In this document: positions 1 to 11,801 of the stretch, one piece after another | Numbering within the stretch: position 1 is the first letter of the stretch | Layout: each line of letters begins with the position of its first letter | Source: PLGF01 sp052139695 | GTDB lineage: Bacteria; Verrucomicrobiota; Verrucomicrobiia; Limisphaerales; Palsa-1400 | DNA length: 64,000 nucleotides | Reading direction: 5' to 3' | Assembly: GCA_052139695.1 (NCBI GenBank) | Contig: JBKQWF010000044.1 | Coordinates: 1 to 64,000, forward strand | Notes under the pieces: model-generated | The model's database searches: none | What the model saw: only the letters and a program-made list of their open reading frames with translations | Told to the model about the DNA's origin: nothing | Program-made: the position numbers and the translations under genes

Positions 1-117
1 CGCTCGCCCCTCCCGGGAGGGCGGAGCGCCGCGACGCCCAAATTTCAAATATCTTTGGTTAGGTTCTATGCATTGCCCCCGCCATTACTAATCCCCTTGC
101 CCCAGCGGATTCAATGC

Positions 118-158
118 CAATTTTCAGCGGAACGCATTTGGATGCCGTCTGAAAATTG
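118..158. repeat. Long-armed hairpin downstream of clpB
   Basis: Two perfect 10-base arms (CAATTTTCAG at 118-127 and CTGAAAATTG at 149-158) enclose a 21-base loop, and further CGG/CCG pairing is possible inside. It lies 47 bases past the clpB stop. There is no T-run on either side, so a classical intrinsic terminator is not supported. It may be an mRNA 3'-end stabiliser or a protein site. The rest of 1-204 holds only a short GC palindrome near position 10-25 and no gene I can support. Confidence 0.45.
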
Positions 159-204
159 AATTCGTATTGACGCCCTGCCGTCCGCTTCATGGCCCGGGAA
201 CGGC

Positions 205-2817
<2,613 letters not shown>

Positions 2818-2899
2818 ACCGAGAAAAATCTGCCCTCAAGCCCTGACTGTCAAGGCATCCGCTTTCCGCGGGTGCGATTAAAAGCGTCGGACAAATTAT

Positions 2900-2960
2900 G
2901 GTACGGCGGCCACTCCGCTGGCCGCCGGGCAAAGGCGCGCAGCGGAGCGCGCGCCCTACC
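2900..2960. repeat. Palindromic intergenic repeat, family B
   Basis: This 61-base element starts with GGTA and ends with CCCTACC, and contains two GC-rich stem-loops (GGCGGCCACTCCGCTGGCCGCC, and GGCGCGCAGCGGAGCGCGCGCC). The reverse complement is about 80% identical by eye to 22033-22093, and a shorter relative lies at 29657-29710. It fills the gap between clpB and skp. It resembles REP/MITE-like dispersed elements; no transposase is present in the window. Confidence 0.75.
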
Positions 2961-2984
2961 GGCGGTTTAATCGCATCCGCTTGG

Positions 2985-3620
2985 CTACTTGGACTTGCTG
3001 GGTGTTGTTAGCGCCGAAGTGGCGGGGGTGTTGGTGTCCAGTGAACCGGGCGGGGCCGCCGCATTGAGTTCCTTGATCAGAGCGTCGGTCATGTCATTCT
3101 GGCCATTGGAGTAAAGGACTACCGGCGTCATATTCGCGCTTGCGCCGGAAACATCCAAAACCATGGTGTAGCCAGCCCCTTTGGCGTCGGCATTCAGCAC
3201 GCCCATGATCTCTTTGACGATGTCGTCACGGCGTTGGTGTTCTTTTTCGCTGAGGCGCTGGCGGGCCACTCGGTCAAATGTGGTGATGGACTGCTTGTCG
3301 TTCTCCAATTCGGAGTATTTTTCGCTCGCGTCTTTCTTGCTGCGGTCGCGGGCTTCGGCCGAGGTGGCCTGGTCGTTGGCCTTGTCGATGAGGATCCGCC
3401 ATTCATCCTCATGCTTTTTCTCAGCATCGACCATCTGCGCGCGCTCTTTCTCCATATCGGCCACTTCCTGGCGGATGGAGACGCTGGATTGGATGGTTTT
3501 ATAGTATTTTTCGAAGACCTTGCTGAGATCGACTGTGGCGATCTTCTGATCGGCGGCGAAAACTCCGTGGGCCAGGCCAAGCAGGCTCGCCGTGATAACG
3601 ACAAAAGCAAATCTTTTCAT
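2985..3620 (-). CDS. skp: OmpH/Skp family periplasmic chaperone
   Basis: Skp-type chaperones bind unfolded outer-membrane proteins in the periplasm and hand them to the BAM complex. The 211-residue product begins with a Sec signal peptide (about residues 1-22, cut near VFA-AD), followed by IATVDLSKVFEKYYKT, the usual OmpH opening, and a long charged helical region (about 45-125) that would form the tentacle-like coiled coil. The tail after about residue 180 is rich in Ala, Pro, Thr and Ser. It begins 5 bases after bamA ends, so the two are almost certainly co-transcribed, matching the bamA-skp pairing known in many Gram-negative bacteria. Confidence 0.9.
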   Translation of the reverse strand: MKRFAFVVITASLLGLAHGVFAADQKIATVDLSKVFEKYYKTIQSSVSIRQEVADMEKERAQMVDAEKKHEDEWRILIDKANDQATSAEARDRSKKDASEKYSELENDKQSITTFDRVARQRLSEKEHQRRDDIVKEIMGVLNADAKGAGYTMVLDVSGASANMTPVVLYSNGQNDMTDALIKELNAAAPPGSLDTNTPATSALTTPSKSK

Positions 3621-3625
3621 AAAGT

Positions 3626-6094
3626 TTAGAACGGGTGCGAGTACCCGAGGCTGAATTGAAACTTTCCTGAATTTCCGAGGTTCGGATCATGCGTGATCGG
3701 AATGCCGTAGTCCAGCCGAATAGGTGTGCCAGCCCCGCCCAGCGGGAGGATGATGCGCAAGCCCATGCCGGCGTCGTCCGTGATCAGCTGGCGGTTCGGG
3801 CCAGGGTTGAAACTGAACGGATCTGAGAAAACGTCGCCGATCTGATAGAACCAGGCGAGGCGGAGCATTTTGACAATGGGAATGCTGTATTCCGCCGAGC
3901 CAAAGTAATAGGTGTCTCCGCCCAAAGGTTCGCCAAACTGGTCTTCCGGCCCCACCGTTTGGTATTTATAGCCCAGCAGGGAAGAAATGCCCCCCAAATA
4001 CCAGCGCTCAAAAATGGGCACTTGGCTGGAGCTGCCGTAAGGGGAAACGACGCCGATGCGGCTGTCCAACTCCAGGATATGCCCCGGTCGGAATCCCCTG
4101 AAATACCAGGCGGAGCGGAGTTCCAGTTTATAAAAGTCGGCATCGCCGGGCTGGGTCGCCACTTCGGTGGAGAGCTCAGTTATCTGGCCGCCATCGGGCA
4201 AACGAAAATTATTGCGGGTGTCATAAGCCAGCGTAGTCCCAAATTTGGTGACGAAATAACTGCCCCGGGTATCGAAGATGTTGGTGGAAATGTTCGGGCT
4301 GTTAATTTGCTCAGCCTCGGACAGGCCGTTCAGCGACGGGGCCAGATTGGTCGTATTGTTGGTCGTGAACCCCTGGTTAATGGAAATATGGGCCTGCTCG
4401 ATGGTGTAAGCGATGGAGCCGGTGAGGAAGGGATTGCCGAACAACGCTTTCTTCAAACTTATTGTGCCGCCGTCAAACTGCTCGTTATACATGTTGTTCA
4501 AGCTGTTATACTCCAAAAGCTTATGGAACAGGTCCACACCCAGGGCCAGTTTCTGGCCTAAAAACCATGGCTCGATGAACGAGATTTCATAATCCTGCAA
4601 TAATGTGCCGATGGAGGCCCTGATCTGGAATTTCTGCCCCGCGCCAGTAAAAGTCGGCGGATTAAACAAATCGAAATTGCCCTGTTTCAACTCGACAAAT
4701 CCCACCAGGCTCTCCACCGAGCTGAAGCCCGCGCCCACCGTCACGTTGCCGGTGTTGCGTTCTTCCACCCCGATGACCAGGTCCTTGCGGTTGGGCACGT
4801 CGGTGTCCTGCGTTTGCGTGTCCACCTTGGAGAAATACTCCAGGCCTTCCAGCTTCCCCTTGCTGATTTTGACCCGCACCATGTCGTACACTTCGCCGGG
4901 ATAGACGGCCAATTCCCGCCGCAAAACCCTGTCTTTGGTTTTGACGTTGCCTTTGATGATGATTTTCTCGATGCGGTCCTGTTCGCCCTCCTCAATGCTG
5001 TAAGTCACATCTATTTTTCCCGTGGTCGGATTGGCGGTCTGAATGCCGGTAATGCTCGTGGTCCCGCCCTGCCCCATCCGATCCAAATATCCTTTGGATC
5101 CATACATGTCGCGCAAGGTTTCTATATCCGCATTGAAACCCTCGGGCGTGAACGTGGCCCCAGGCGTCAGCTTGAGCTTCATCAATTGCTTGTCGATTTT
5201 GAGCCCTTTGATGAAGTCGTTCGTGGTAAAGACCTTGTTTCCCTTAATGTCCAAGGTCCCCACCTTATATTGTTTGCCCTCGGAAACGATGAAGCGAAGG
5301 ACCATCCGGTTCGGGGTAATGTAGTCAAATTTGACGTCCTGGATGGCAAAGTCGATGTAACCCTTGTTCTGGTAAAACTCGATTAATTTCTCCTTATCGT
5401 CCTCGAACTCGTCCTCTTTCATCACCCCGGTGCCGGTCAGCCACGAGAACATCCAATGCCGGCGGGTCTTGAGGACGTGGCGCAATTCTTTTTGCGGAAA
5501 AGCCCGGGCATTGACAAAGACGACGTCCTTGATCCGCACCTTGGGGGTTTCGTGGATTTCAAACGTGACCGTGCCGCGTCCGGCGGCTTCGTTGATGATG
5601 GGGGCCTGCGCCTGAACGGTCGTTTTCTGGTAACCGGACTTTTCGTAGAGTTCCTTAATCGCCAGGGTGTCGTCGAAGATTTTGCGCTCGTCCAAGGGCT
5701 GGTTCACCTTGGAGGTGATCTTCTTCATGATCTTCTTGAGGCTCATCTTCTTATTCCCCACGACCTTGAGCTCCGCCAGGATGGGCTTGCCTTGCACGAT
5801 GTAAGTAAGGACAACGCCGTTGGTGCCGTTCTGGACATCGGAACGCACCTTGAAGAAATAACCCGTATTCCACAGCGTCTTGATGTCTTCATCCACAGAC
5901 GCACGATTGAAAACGTCTCCCGGCTTCATGCGGATGTTTTCGCGGATAAACTCATCGCTCACCGCCGGCGGGCCGACATGCTGGATCAGCACGCTGCCCA
6001 CACGCGTCTCCCCAAGCTGCGCCCGCAGTGGCGACGGCCAAGCCAGGACCACGATCCCCAAAAGGAGCGCCAGACGATACAGTGTCTTCATCAC
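3626..6094 (-). CDS. bamA: Outer membrane protein assembly factor BamA
   Basis: BamA is the Omp85 beta-barrel that inserts outer-membrane proteins. The 822-residue product has a signal peptide (about 1-25, ending LRA-Q), an N-terminal stretch of POTRA domains (about 30-430; repeats with the GxVxT and Y...GY patterns can be seen) and a C-terminal 16-strand barrel (about 440-822) ending in an aromatic residue (GYSHPF), as needed for BAM recognition. It starts directly next to the dnaB stop codon (6094/6095) and is followed by skp after 5 bases. The window therefore shows a diderm cell envelope. Confidence 0.96.
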   Translation of the reverse strand: MMKTLYRLALLLGIVVLAWPSPLRAQLGETRVGSVLIQHVGPPAVSDEFIRENIRMKPGDVFNRASVDEDIKTLWNTGYFFKVRSDVQNGTNGVVLTYIVQGKPILAELKVVGNKKMSLKKIMKKITSKVNQPLDERKIFDDTLAIKELYEKSGYQKTTVQAQAPIINEAAGRGTVTFEIHETPKVRIKDVVFVNARAFPQKELRHVLKTRRHWMFSWLTGTGVMKEDEFEDDKEKLIEFYQNKGYIDFAIQDVKFDYITPNRMVLRFIVSEGKQYKVGTLDIKGNKVFTTNDFIKGLKIDKQLMKLKLTPGATFTPEGFNADIETLRDMYGSKGYLDRMGQGGTTSITGIQTANPTTGKIDVTYSIEEGEQDRIEKIIIKGNVKTKDRVLRRELAVYPGEVYDMVRVKISKGKLEGLEYFSKVDTQTQDTDVPNRKDLVIGVEERNTGNVTVGAGFSSVESLVGFVELKQGNFDLFNPPTFTGAGQKFQIRASIGTLLQDYEISFIEPWFLGQKLALGVDLFHKLLEYNSLNNMYNEQFDGGTISLKKALFGNPFLTGSIAYTIEQAHISINQGFTTNNTTNLAPSLNGLSEAEQINSPNISTNIFDTRGSYFVTKFGTTLAYDTRNNFRLPDGGQITELSTEVATQPGDADFYKLELRSAWYFRGFRPGHILELDSRIGVVSPYGSSSQVPIFERWYLGGISSLLGYKYQTVGPEDQFGEPLGGDTYYFGSAEYSIPIVKMLRLAWFYQIGDVFSDPFSFNPGPNRQLITDDAGMGLRIILPLGGAGTPIRLDYGIPITHDPNLGNSGKFQFSLGYSHPF

Positions 6095-7561
6095 TTACTG
6101 GCCGGCCGGAATATCCTCCGCGCTAACTTTGGCAGCGCTCTCGAATCGGGTGAAGCTCTTCAGGAACGTGAGGTCAACGTCCCCGGTAGGGCCGTTGCGT
6201 TGTTTGGCGATAAAGAGTTTCACAGGTATGGCGTCTTGTTCCGCTTCGCCCATGTCTTCTTCCCCTTCTTTGTTCTTGCTATCACGATAGAGCAATCCAA
6301 CTAAATCGGCGTCCTGTTCGATGGCGCCGGATTCGCGCAAATCGGACAACCGCGGACGCTCGCCAGGACCGCGCTTTTCCAGTTCACGATTCAATTGGCT
6401 GAGCACGATCACGGGCACTTTTAATTCTTTCGACAGCGCCTTAATGCCACCGGAAATCTCGGCGATCTCCTGCTGCCGGTTTTCTAATCGCCTCGAAGTA
6501 GAATGGAGGAGTTGCAAGTAGTCAATGACAAATAGTTTGATCCCGTACTGCTGCCAGAGGCGGCGAGCCTTGGCCCGCAATTGCAGAATGGAAAGCCCGG
6601 AAGTGTCATCGATGAACAGCGGCGCTCCGGCCAATTTGCCGGCCGCCCCGGTCAGTTTGGGAAAATCACGCTCGGCGAGGAAGCCGTCGCGGATGCTGCG
6701 CAAATTGACCCGGGAGCGCGAACAGAGCATGCGCAGCACCAGTTGATCGGCCGTCATTTCCAGGCTGAACACCCCCACCGGCACCTTCAGTTCCAACGCC
6801 ACGTGCTCGGCGATGTTCATCGCCAGGGAGGTCTTGCCGACCGAAGGGCGGGCTGCCACCACGATCATCTCGCCCTCGTGCAGGCCGGTGGTCATTTTGT
6901 CGAAATCGGTGAAACCGGTGGAGATGCCGGTGAGCATCCCCTGGTTGTGATGATATTCCTCGATCTTGGTGATGGCGCGGTTGACCAGCTCCTTGATGCC
7001 GAGACTGGCATTGCCCACGCGCGCTTCGCTAATGCGTAAAATCTCACTTTCCACCTCGTCCAGCAGCGCTTCGGCGTCGCCTTCGTAATCATAGACCCGT
7101 CCCACGATTCCCGTGCAGGTCTGCACCATTTTGCGCAGCAGATATTTCTCCAGGACGATGTCCAGGTAGTATTGGAGGTTGGCCGCGGACGGCACCGAAT
7201 CAGGCAAGGCGGAAAAGTAGGCGACGCCGCCGGTGCTCTCCAATTGCTGCTTGTTTTTCAGCCATTGCGTGACGGTGATGAGATCGATGGCCTGTTTTTG
7301 GTCATACATCTCCATCAAGGCCAGGAAGAGCGTTTGATGGCGCAGGTCGTAAAACGCCAGGTCCGCGGGCTTCAGTTTCTCGATGCATTCGCCCATGCAA
7401 TCGTTCGGCGAAAGCAAAATGCAGCCGAGAACTCCTTGTTCGGCCTCAATGGAATGGGGCGGCAGACGGTCCAACTTCGGCGCGCCCGCGGTGGCAGAAG
7501 TGCGCCGCCGCGGTTTTTTGTCCTCAACCGGAGGGTCGGCGGCTTGAAAGGAATCAATCAT
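6095..7561 (-). CDS. dnaB: Replicative DNA helicase DnaB
   Basis: DnaB is the hexameric helicase that unwinds DNA at the replication fork and recruits primase. The 488-residue product has the helical N-terminal domain (about 35-140), a linker, and the RecA-like domain with Walker A ARPSVGKTS at about 238-246 and Walker B-type FVIDYLQL. The H-loop/arginine-finger region (QLNRELEKR, then RLSDLRESGAIEQDAD) is intact, and no intein is present. The first 30 residues are basic and Pro-rich. The gene is the first of a tight dnaB-bamA-skp series, which is unusual because helicase and envelope assembly genes are not commonly co-transcribed. Confidence 0.97.
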   Translation of the reverse strand: MIDSFQAADPPVEDKKPRRRTSATAGAPKLDRLPPHSIEAEQGVLGCILLSPNDCMGECIEKLKPADLAFYDLRHQTLFLALMEMYDQKQAIDLITVTQWLKNKQQLESTGGVAYFSALPDSVPSAANLQYYLDIVLEKYLLRKMVQTCTGIVGRVYDYEGDAEALLDEVESEILRISEARVGNASLGIKELVNRAITKIEEYHHNQGMLTGISTGFTDFDKMTTGLHEGEMIVVAARPSVGKTSLAMNIAEHVALELKVPVGVFSLEMTADQLVLRMLCSRSRVNLRSIRDGFLAERDFPKLTGAAGKLAGAPLFIDDTSGLSILQLRAKARRLWQQYGIKLFVIDYLQLLHSTSRRLENRQQEIAEISGGIKALSKELKVPVIVLSQLNRELEKRGPGERPRLSDLRESGAIEQDADLVGLLYRDSKNKEGEEDMGEAEQDAIPVKLFIAKQRNGPTGDVDLTFLKSFTRFESAAKVSAEDIPAGQ

Positions 7562-7785
7562 GGTCAGCCTAACAGGTTTAAAATCAATTGGTTAGAGCAT
7601 TTATAACGCACTGCTGACGGCCAAAAAAACATTGGGTGGAGGTTAAGATTGGTGCTTGCTTAGGCAATAACAAATTACGCACATGTTATTCACCTAAAAG
7701 GGTTTCCTCTTGTTTTTCTGCCTCCATCTTTCTGACTCAAACAATAAAGGCACAGTCAGAAAAATGGGGCAAAAAAATGTTCGGC

Positions 7786-7820
7786 AAGGTGGGGTCGCCT
7801 CGGCGAGGCGTCCCTACCTT
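7786..7820. repeat. Palindromic intergenic repeat, family A
   Basis: This is a 35-base near-perfect palindrome running from AAGGT to ACCTT around a CGCCTCGGCGAGGCG core. Relatives with the GGTAGGG ends and/or the CGCCGAGGCG core occur at 11952-12025, 15741-15778 and 17791-17845. All are intergenic or gene-terminal, as expected for REP-like dispersed elements. Confidence 0.75.
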
Positions 7821-7867
7821 CCGTGATTGATGCGTTACTACCGCTGAAATTTTTCCATTTTTCCCGC

Positions 7868-7896
7868 TTGACAAGGCCCCTCAACTGTCATAGTGT
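7868..7896 (+). promoter_or_regulatory. Sigma-70-type promoter and likely operator of the gntR operon
   Basis: A perfect -35 TTGACA (7868-7873), a 17-base spacer and a -10 TAGTGT (7891-7896) place the transcript start near 7903, only about 14 bases from the ATG at 7917, so the leader is very short and lacks a Shine-Dalgarno. The -10 overlaps TAGTGTAGTGTA and the dyad CTGT...ACAG (about 7884-7905). YtrA-type GntR repressors commonly bind such TAGTGTA-like sequences over their own promoters, so autorepression is likely (inference). Confidence 0.6.
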
Positions 7897-7916
7897 AGTG
7901 TAACAGCGGACAGATT

Positions 7917-8324
7917 ATGATCTTTCAAGTCGATTTCCAGGCGGGCAAGCCGGTTTATCTCCAACTGGCCGATCAGATACGTTACGCGGCGGCTTCCGGC
8001 CGGCTGCGCCCCGGCGATTCCTTGCCCTCCCTCCGCCCGCTGGCGGAGGAACTGCGCATCAACCGCAATACCATCGCCAAAGCCTACGCCGAGCTGGAAT
8101 CCCAGGGGCTGATCGAAACCTTGCCGGGCAAAGGCCATTTCATGAAAGAAAACCATTCCGCTCTCACCCAGCAGACACGGCAACGCCTTTTGCTCACGGA
8201 AATCGATGAAGCGGTTGTCATGGCGCATCAGTTGCGCGTGGACCGCGGAAAGTTCCTGGCTTTGGTCCAGGAGCGTCTGGATTTCTTTGAGAGCAAGGCC
8301 TCCGCTAGCACCGGCGGAAAATAA
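7917..8324 (+). CDS. GntR family regulator, YtrA-like
   Basis: This 135-residue transcription factor has an N-terminal winged helix-turn-helix (about 8-75) with the GntR hallmark PVYLQLADQIRYAAASGRL, LPSLRPLAEELRINRNT and GLIETLPGKGHF, followed by only about 60 residues of helix. That short C-terminal part is typical of the YtrA subfamily, which lacks a large ligand domain and usually represses an adjacent ABC transporter operon in Gram-positives and others. An ABC ATPase begins 8 bases downstream and a permease follows, exactly that arrangement. What releases the repressor cannot be read from the sequence. Confidence 0.92.
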   Translation: MIFQVDFQAGKPVYLQLADQIRYAAASGRLRPGDSLPSLRPLAEELRINRNTIAKAYAELESQGLIETLPGKGHFMKENHSALTQQTRQRLLLTEIDEAVVMAHQLRVDRGKFLALVQERLDFFESKASASTGGK

Positions 8325-8332
8325 ACAACACT

Positions 8333-9241
8333 ATGAAAACGGAAACGCCAGTCATTGAAATCAAAAACCTCAGCCGCCGTTACGGCGAACTGGAGGCCGT
8401 CAACGGGCTGAACATCACCGTGCAGCCGGGCCGCTGTTACGGATTCTTCGGACGCAACGGCGCGGGCAAGACCACGACCATCAAGTGCCTTTTGAATCTG
8501 TTGCGGCCCACCGCGGGGACGGCGCGCGTGTTTGGCCTCGATCCGCGACGGCAGGAGGTCGCGGTCAAGGCGCGCTTGTCGTATGTGCCTGACACCGTCG
8601 CCTTTTATCCGTGGATGAGCGTCGATGACACGCTGCGATTCATTGCCTCATTCCGCCCGAATTGGAACCGGGAAATGGAAGAGGATTTGCTGAAGCGGTT
8701 CCAGCTCGACCGCCGCCAGAAAACGAACCATCTCTCCAAAGGCCAAAGGACGCAATTGGCGTTGATCGGCGCGGTCTGTCCTGAACCGGAGCTGCTCGTT
8801 CTCGACGAGCCGACTTCGGGGCTGGATCCCATTGTGCGCCGCGAGTTTATCCAGACCGTCATTGGCGCTTATCACGCGGCGGACCCTGAACATCGCACGG
8901 TCTTTGTTTCGACGCACTTGATTGGGGAATTTGAGGGGTTGATCGACGAATTCACCATTATCGAAAAAGGGCGGGAATTGCTCACCCTGCCGGCGGACCA
9001 GGCGCGGGACAGGTTCCAAAAAATCCGTGTCAGCTTTCCCCAGCCGCCCGTCGGCCTCGACCTGCGAGGCGCGTTGAATGTGCGCCAGTCAGGCCGTGAT
9101 ATGGAGATTCTGGCCGATGGCAACCGCGATCATATCCTGGAAAAACTGCGGGCTTGCCATCCGGAGGAATTGCGCTGCGACTCATTGACTTTGGAGGAAA
9201 TCTTTGTGGCCGCCGGGACCCTGGCCACTGTCAAACAATGA
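8333..9241 (+). CDS. ABC transporter ATP-binding protein
   Basis: This 302-residue cytoplasmic ATPase would power the membrane partner encoded next. It shows Walker A GRNGAGKTTT (about 40-49), the signature LSKGQ (134-138, with Lys in place of the first Gly), Walker B LLVLDEPTSGLD (about 154-165) and the switch His in STHL. The C-terminal ~80 residues form the extra domain common in ABC-2 (YtrB/CcmA-like) ATPases. It follows gntR by 8 bases, and its TGA overlaps the next ATG (ATGA at 9238-9241), so translation is probably coupled. The substrate is unknown. Confidence 0.93.
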   Translation: MKTETPVIEIKNLSRRYGELEAVNGLNITVQPGRCYGFFGRNGAGKTTTIKCLLNLLRPTAGTARVFGLDPRRQEVAVKARLSYVPDTVAFYPWMSVDDTLRFIASFRPNWNREMEEDLLKRFQLDRRQKTNHLSKGQRTQLALIGAVCPEPELLVLDEPTSGLDPIVRREFIQTVIGAYHAADPEHRTVFVSTHLIGEFEGLIDEFTIIEKGRELLTLPADQARDRFQKIRVSFPQPPVGLDLRGALNVRQSGRDMEILADGNRDHILEKLRACHPEELRCDSLTLEEIFVAAGTLATVKQ

Positions 9242-11721
9242 AAATGCTCGTCGCAAAGGAAATCCGGCTCCTGCTTCCGGCATTTGTCGCGGCGCTGGCG
9301 CTGGCCATTGTGCCAAAGTGGCTCTCCCGAGCGAATGATTTATCTTGGGCAGGATTCGTCCTGCTGGCCGTTTCCTCTTTTGGCCGCGAATTTGGCCTTA
9401 AAACAATTCCATTTGTTCTGACGCAACCATTGGAGCGTTCTCGCATTTGGTGGACTAAAATTGCGGTCCTTGCTGTTTTTGCAGGCTTGGTTTCCATGAC
9501 GTGGGGCCTAAATGCCGCGCCCGATTTGCTCCGGTTCGGTGGTTGGGAAAGTAAAAAGCTTTTCTTGGCATGTCTTTGCGCGTGCGTGGCGGGAGGTGTT
9601 TGCATGACGCTGCTCGTGCGGCAGATGGCGGCAGCTTTTTGGTTTGCCCTCCTGCTTCCGATACTGTTGACCGTTACTGTTCAGGGTGCCGGAGGAAAAG
9701 ACCCACCCTTCATCACCGTCCTTAGTCTTTATTCAGTCGCAGCGTTTTTGCTGGCTTGGCGCTTGTTTTTTCTTCTGCAAGACACGGGATGGACGGGCGG
9801 CGTGATTGCTTTGAACGTTGGCGATTCGAGCCCGGCCGAGGCTGGGCGCCGGGAACACAGGCCGTGGGCCGCGCTTTTTTGGAAGGAGTTGCAATTGCAA
9901 CAGATCACTTTCGTGGGTATGGCCTGTTTAGTGGTGCTTCATCTTGGGACGATCGCTTTGCGCAGGGTCGGCGCGCAGACGTACAGCAGAACGGCTCTCA
10001 CGGCGCTGGAAACCATGGCTGGCCTATGGCTGTTTGTCCCTTTGATCACCGGCGCGCAGAGTGTTGCTGAAGAGCGCAAGCTCGGAATGATGGGCTGGAT
10101 TCTATGCCTCCCTCGCTCTCGCCGCGGGCAATGGTTTCTCAAACTGACGGTCGTTCTCGCCATAGGCGCGTTGAGCGCGACGTTATGCTGGCTGCCGGAA
10201 CATTTTTGGGGAGAACACAACCTATCCTACAACTGGTTGTTACCGATCTTCCTGGGCGTGGCGTTGCTCGGCTTTTATGGCTCCAGCCTGACCAATGGCG
10301 TTGTGCAGGGGATGGCCGCGGCGATGCTCACCTTGCTCTTTCTCTCGGTAGGGCTGGGACTTCCAGCCTCCGGCCCGGCAATGCCCTACGTGCGATTCCT
10401 GTGGGTTGGCGCATTACCCTTGCTGGTTGGTGTGCCGATGGTGGTAGCAACCCTGTTCTGGCTCAGCTATCGAAATTTCCAAAACGTCTCCGAAAGCGCT
10501 AAACTCTGGCGGCGCAATGCGTTTTCCCTCACCGCGGCGCTGGTGGCAAGCTGGAGCTTGACCTCGGCTATTTATTATCGCCCTTGGGAATTGTTGACAC
10601 CGGCGGAACCGTCCCACGGAGCGGCACGCATTGCGATTGACAAACCTACGGCCTTCGACAGCGCCTTCGACACTTTCGCCGTTATCTTGCCCAATGGACG
10701 ACTATGGACCGATCACTTCAACCGCGCTTCGCGCTGGAATTTTCTGGGGTTTCACGGCGACGAAACTTTGCGGAGCATTGATGGCGGTCAATTCGCTTCC
10801 GGGTCGAATTGGCTTGCGATCGCGGCAACCCCTTTCAGGATCCTTGCCATTCGTGCCGATGGTACGCTTTGGGTTTCCGAAAGACTCACAGCAGTTGACA
10901 ACCGCCCGGAGACCTTTAGCCCTCTGGCCCAGTTCGAAGGGGACTCTAATTGGCTGAGCGTCGCCAAATATGCTTCGGGGGGAATGGTTCTCTTAAAGCG
11001 CGAGGGGACGTTATGGAACTGGGGGAATCCCGACATGAGCGGTGATCGTGCGCGCATCGGACTGCCAGTCGTTAAACCTTACCAAATCGGCCATGACTCC
11101 GACTGGAGCAGGTTGTTGGGCGGCGGGCCTTTTGCCTATGCTTGGAAAACAAACGGGAGTGCATGGGGCTGGCGAATGAAACGTTCGGAGACACAATCCC
11201 GTCGAATGCAAGAGGAGTTGGTGCGCTTGCCAACTCTGGGCAATGCTCGATGGCGGACCGTCGGTTACTGGATGCTGCTGCGCGACGACGGAACTCTTTG
11301 GCATTGGGACGACGGATCGCGCGGGTCCGCTGACTTCCCTTTTAGCGGATCGGTCCCGGTCCAGGTAGGGTTGGAGGCAAATTGGGCGGATGTTGCGCTT
11401 TGGTCTGGCGGAATCATTGCTCGGAAGACTGATGGTTCTCTGTGGAAGTGGGCATATAACTTTCACCGCGCCGAATATTTTTCCCGTGGAGCTTTAGTCA
11501 GAATCTTCTCCAAGCCCCCGGTCCGATTTGGCGCTCATAGCGATTGGGTCGCATTGGCTAATATGCACGGCATGATGGTCTCTCTGGCGGCGGACGGCTC
11601 CCTCTGGTCTTGGCCGGACACAGGCCCGGTAGCCATCGGATACCGCGACGCTCAAGATTTTTTCCTCATCGCCTCTCGCAAACCGACCCTGGTCGAGAAC
11701 ATCCTCGGCGCAGGGAAATAG
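9238..11721 (+). CDS. ABC-2 type permease fused to an RCC1-like domain
   Basis: The ATG at 9238 overlaps the ATPase stop (ATGA), which decides this start over the in-frame codon at 9154. The 827-residue product has two halves. Residues 1-450 contain about ten hydrophobic segments (for example near 12-28, 74-92, 110-125, 132-148, 158-180, 223-240, 303-320, 333-350, 362-378, 388-410 and 430-446), as in ABC-2 permeases. Residues about 465-815 hold five to seven RCC1/BNR-like blades with repeating 'DGTLW.W' or 'DGSLW.W' motifs (DGTLWVSE, EGTLWNWG, DGTLWHWD, DGSLWKWA, DGSLWSWP). This would be a beta-propeller attached to a transporter, and by topology could face outside. I know no standard family with this fusion. 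The substrate is unknown. Confidence 0.85.
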   Translation: MKMLVAKEIRLLLPAFVAALALAIVPKWLSRANDLSWAGFVLLAVSSFGREFGLKTIPFVLTQPLERSRIWWTKIAVLAVFAGLVSMTWGLNAAPDLLRFGGWESKKLFLACLCACVAGGVCMTLLVRQMAAAFWFALLLPILLTVTVQGAGGKDPPFITVLSLYSVAAFLLAWRLFFLLQDTGWTGGVIALNVGDSSPAEAGRREHRPWAALFWKELQLQQITFVGMACLVVLHLGTIALRRVGAQTYSRTALTALETMAGLWLFVPLITGAQSVAEERKLGMMGWILCLPRSRRGQWFLKLTVVLAIGALSATLCWLPEHFWGEHNLSYNWLLPIFLGVALLGFYGSSLTNGVVQGMAAAMLTLLFLSVGLGLPASGPAMPYVRFLWVGALPLLVGVPMVVATLFWLSYRNFQNVSESAKLWRRNAFSLTAALVASWSLTSAIYYRPWELLTPAEPSHGAARIAIDKPTAFDSAFDTFAVILPNGRLWTDHFNRASRWNFLGFHGDETLRSIDGGQFASGSNWLAIAATPFRILAIRADGTLWVSERLTAVDNRPETFSPLAQFEGDSNWLSVAKYASGGMVLLKREGTLWNWGNPDMSGDRARIGLPVVKPYQIGHDSDWSRLLGGGPFAYAWKTNGSAWGWRMKRSETQSRRMQEELVRLPTLGNARWRTVGYWMLLRDDGTLWHWDDGSRGSADFPFSGSVPVQVGLEANWADVALWSGGIIARKTDGSLWKWAYNFHRAEYFSRGALVRIFSKPPVRFGAHSDWVALANMHGMMVSLAADGSLWSWPDTGPVAIGYRDAQDFFLIASRKPTLVENILGAGK

Positions 11722-11801
11722 TAGAGAAATGGTTTGGCGGCGGGATTCGACGGGTTACGTAGAACTCAGCCGTTTCGCAGGGGCCGGAGTTTAAAAGCGT
11801 T

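Larger units (their letters stand above)
7562..7916. other. Divergent intergenic region, dnaB / gntR
   Basis: This is a 355-base gap between divergent genes, without a supported gene. It holds an inverted repeat TTTCTGACT (7729-7737) / AGTCAGAAA (7754-7762), a family A palindromic repeat (7786-7820) and the gntR promoter (7868-7896). The dnaB promoter should lie near 7565-7640, but I cannot pick boxes with confidence. Confidence 0.6.

Noticed and set aside
118..158. Intrinsic terminator of clpB
   Set aside because: The stem is good but there is no T-run on the minus strand.
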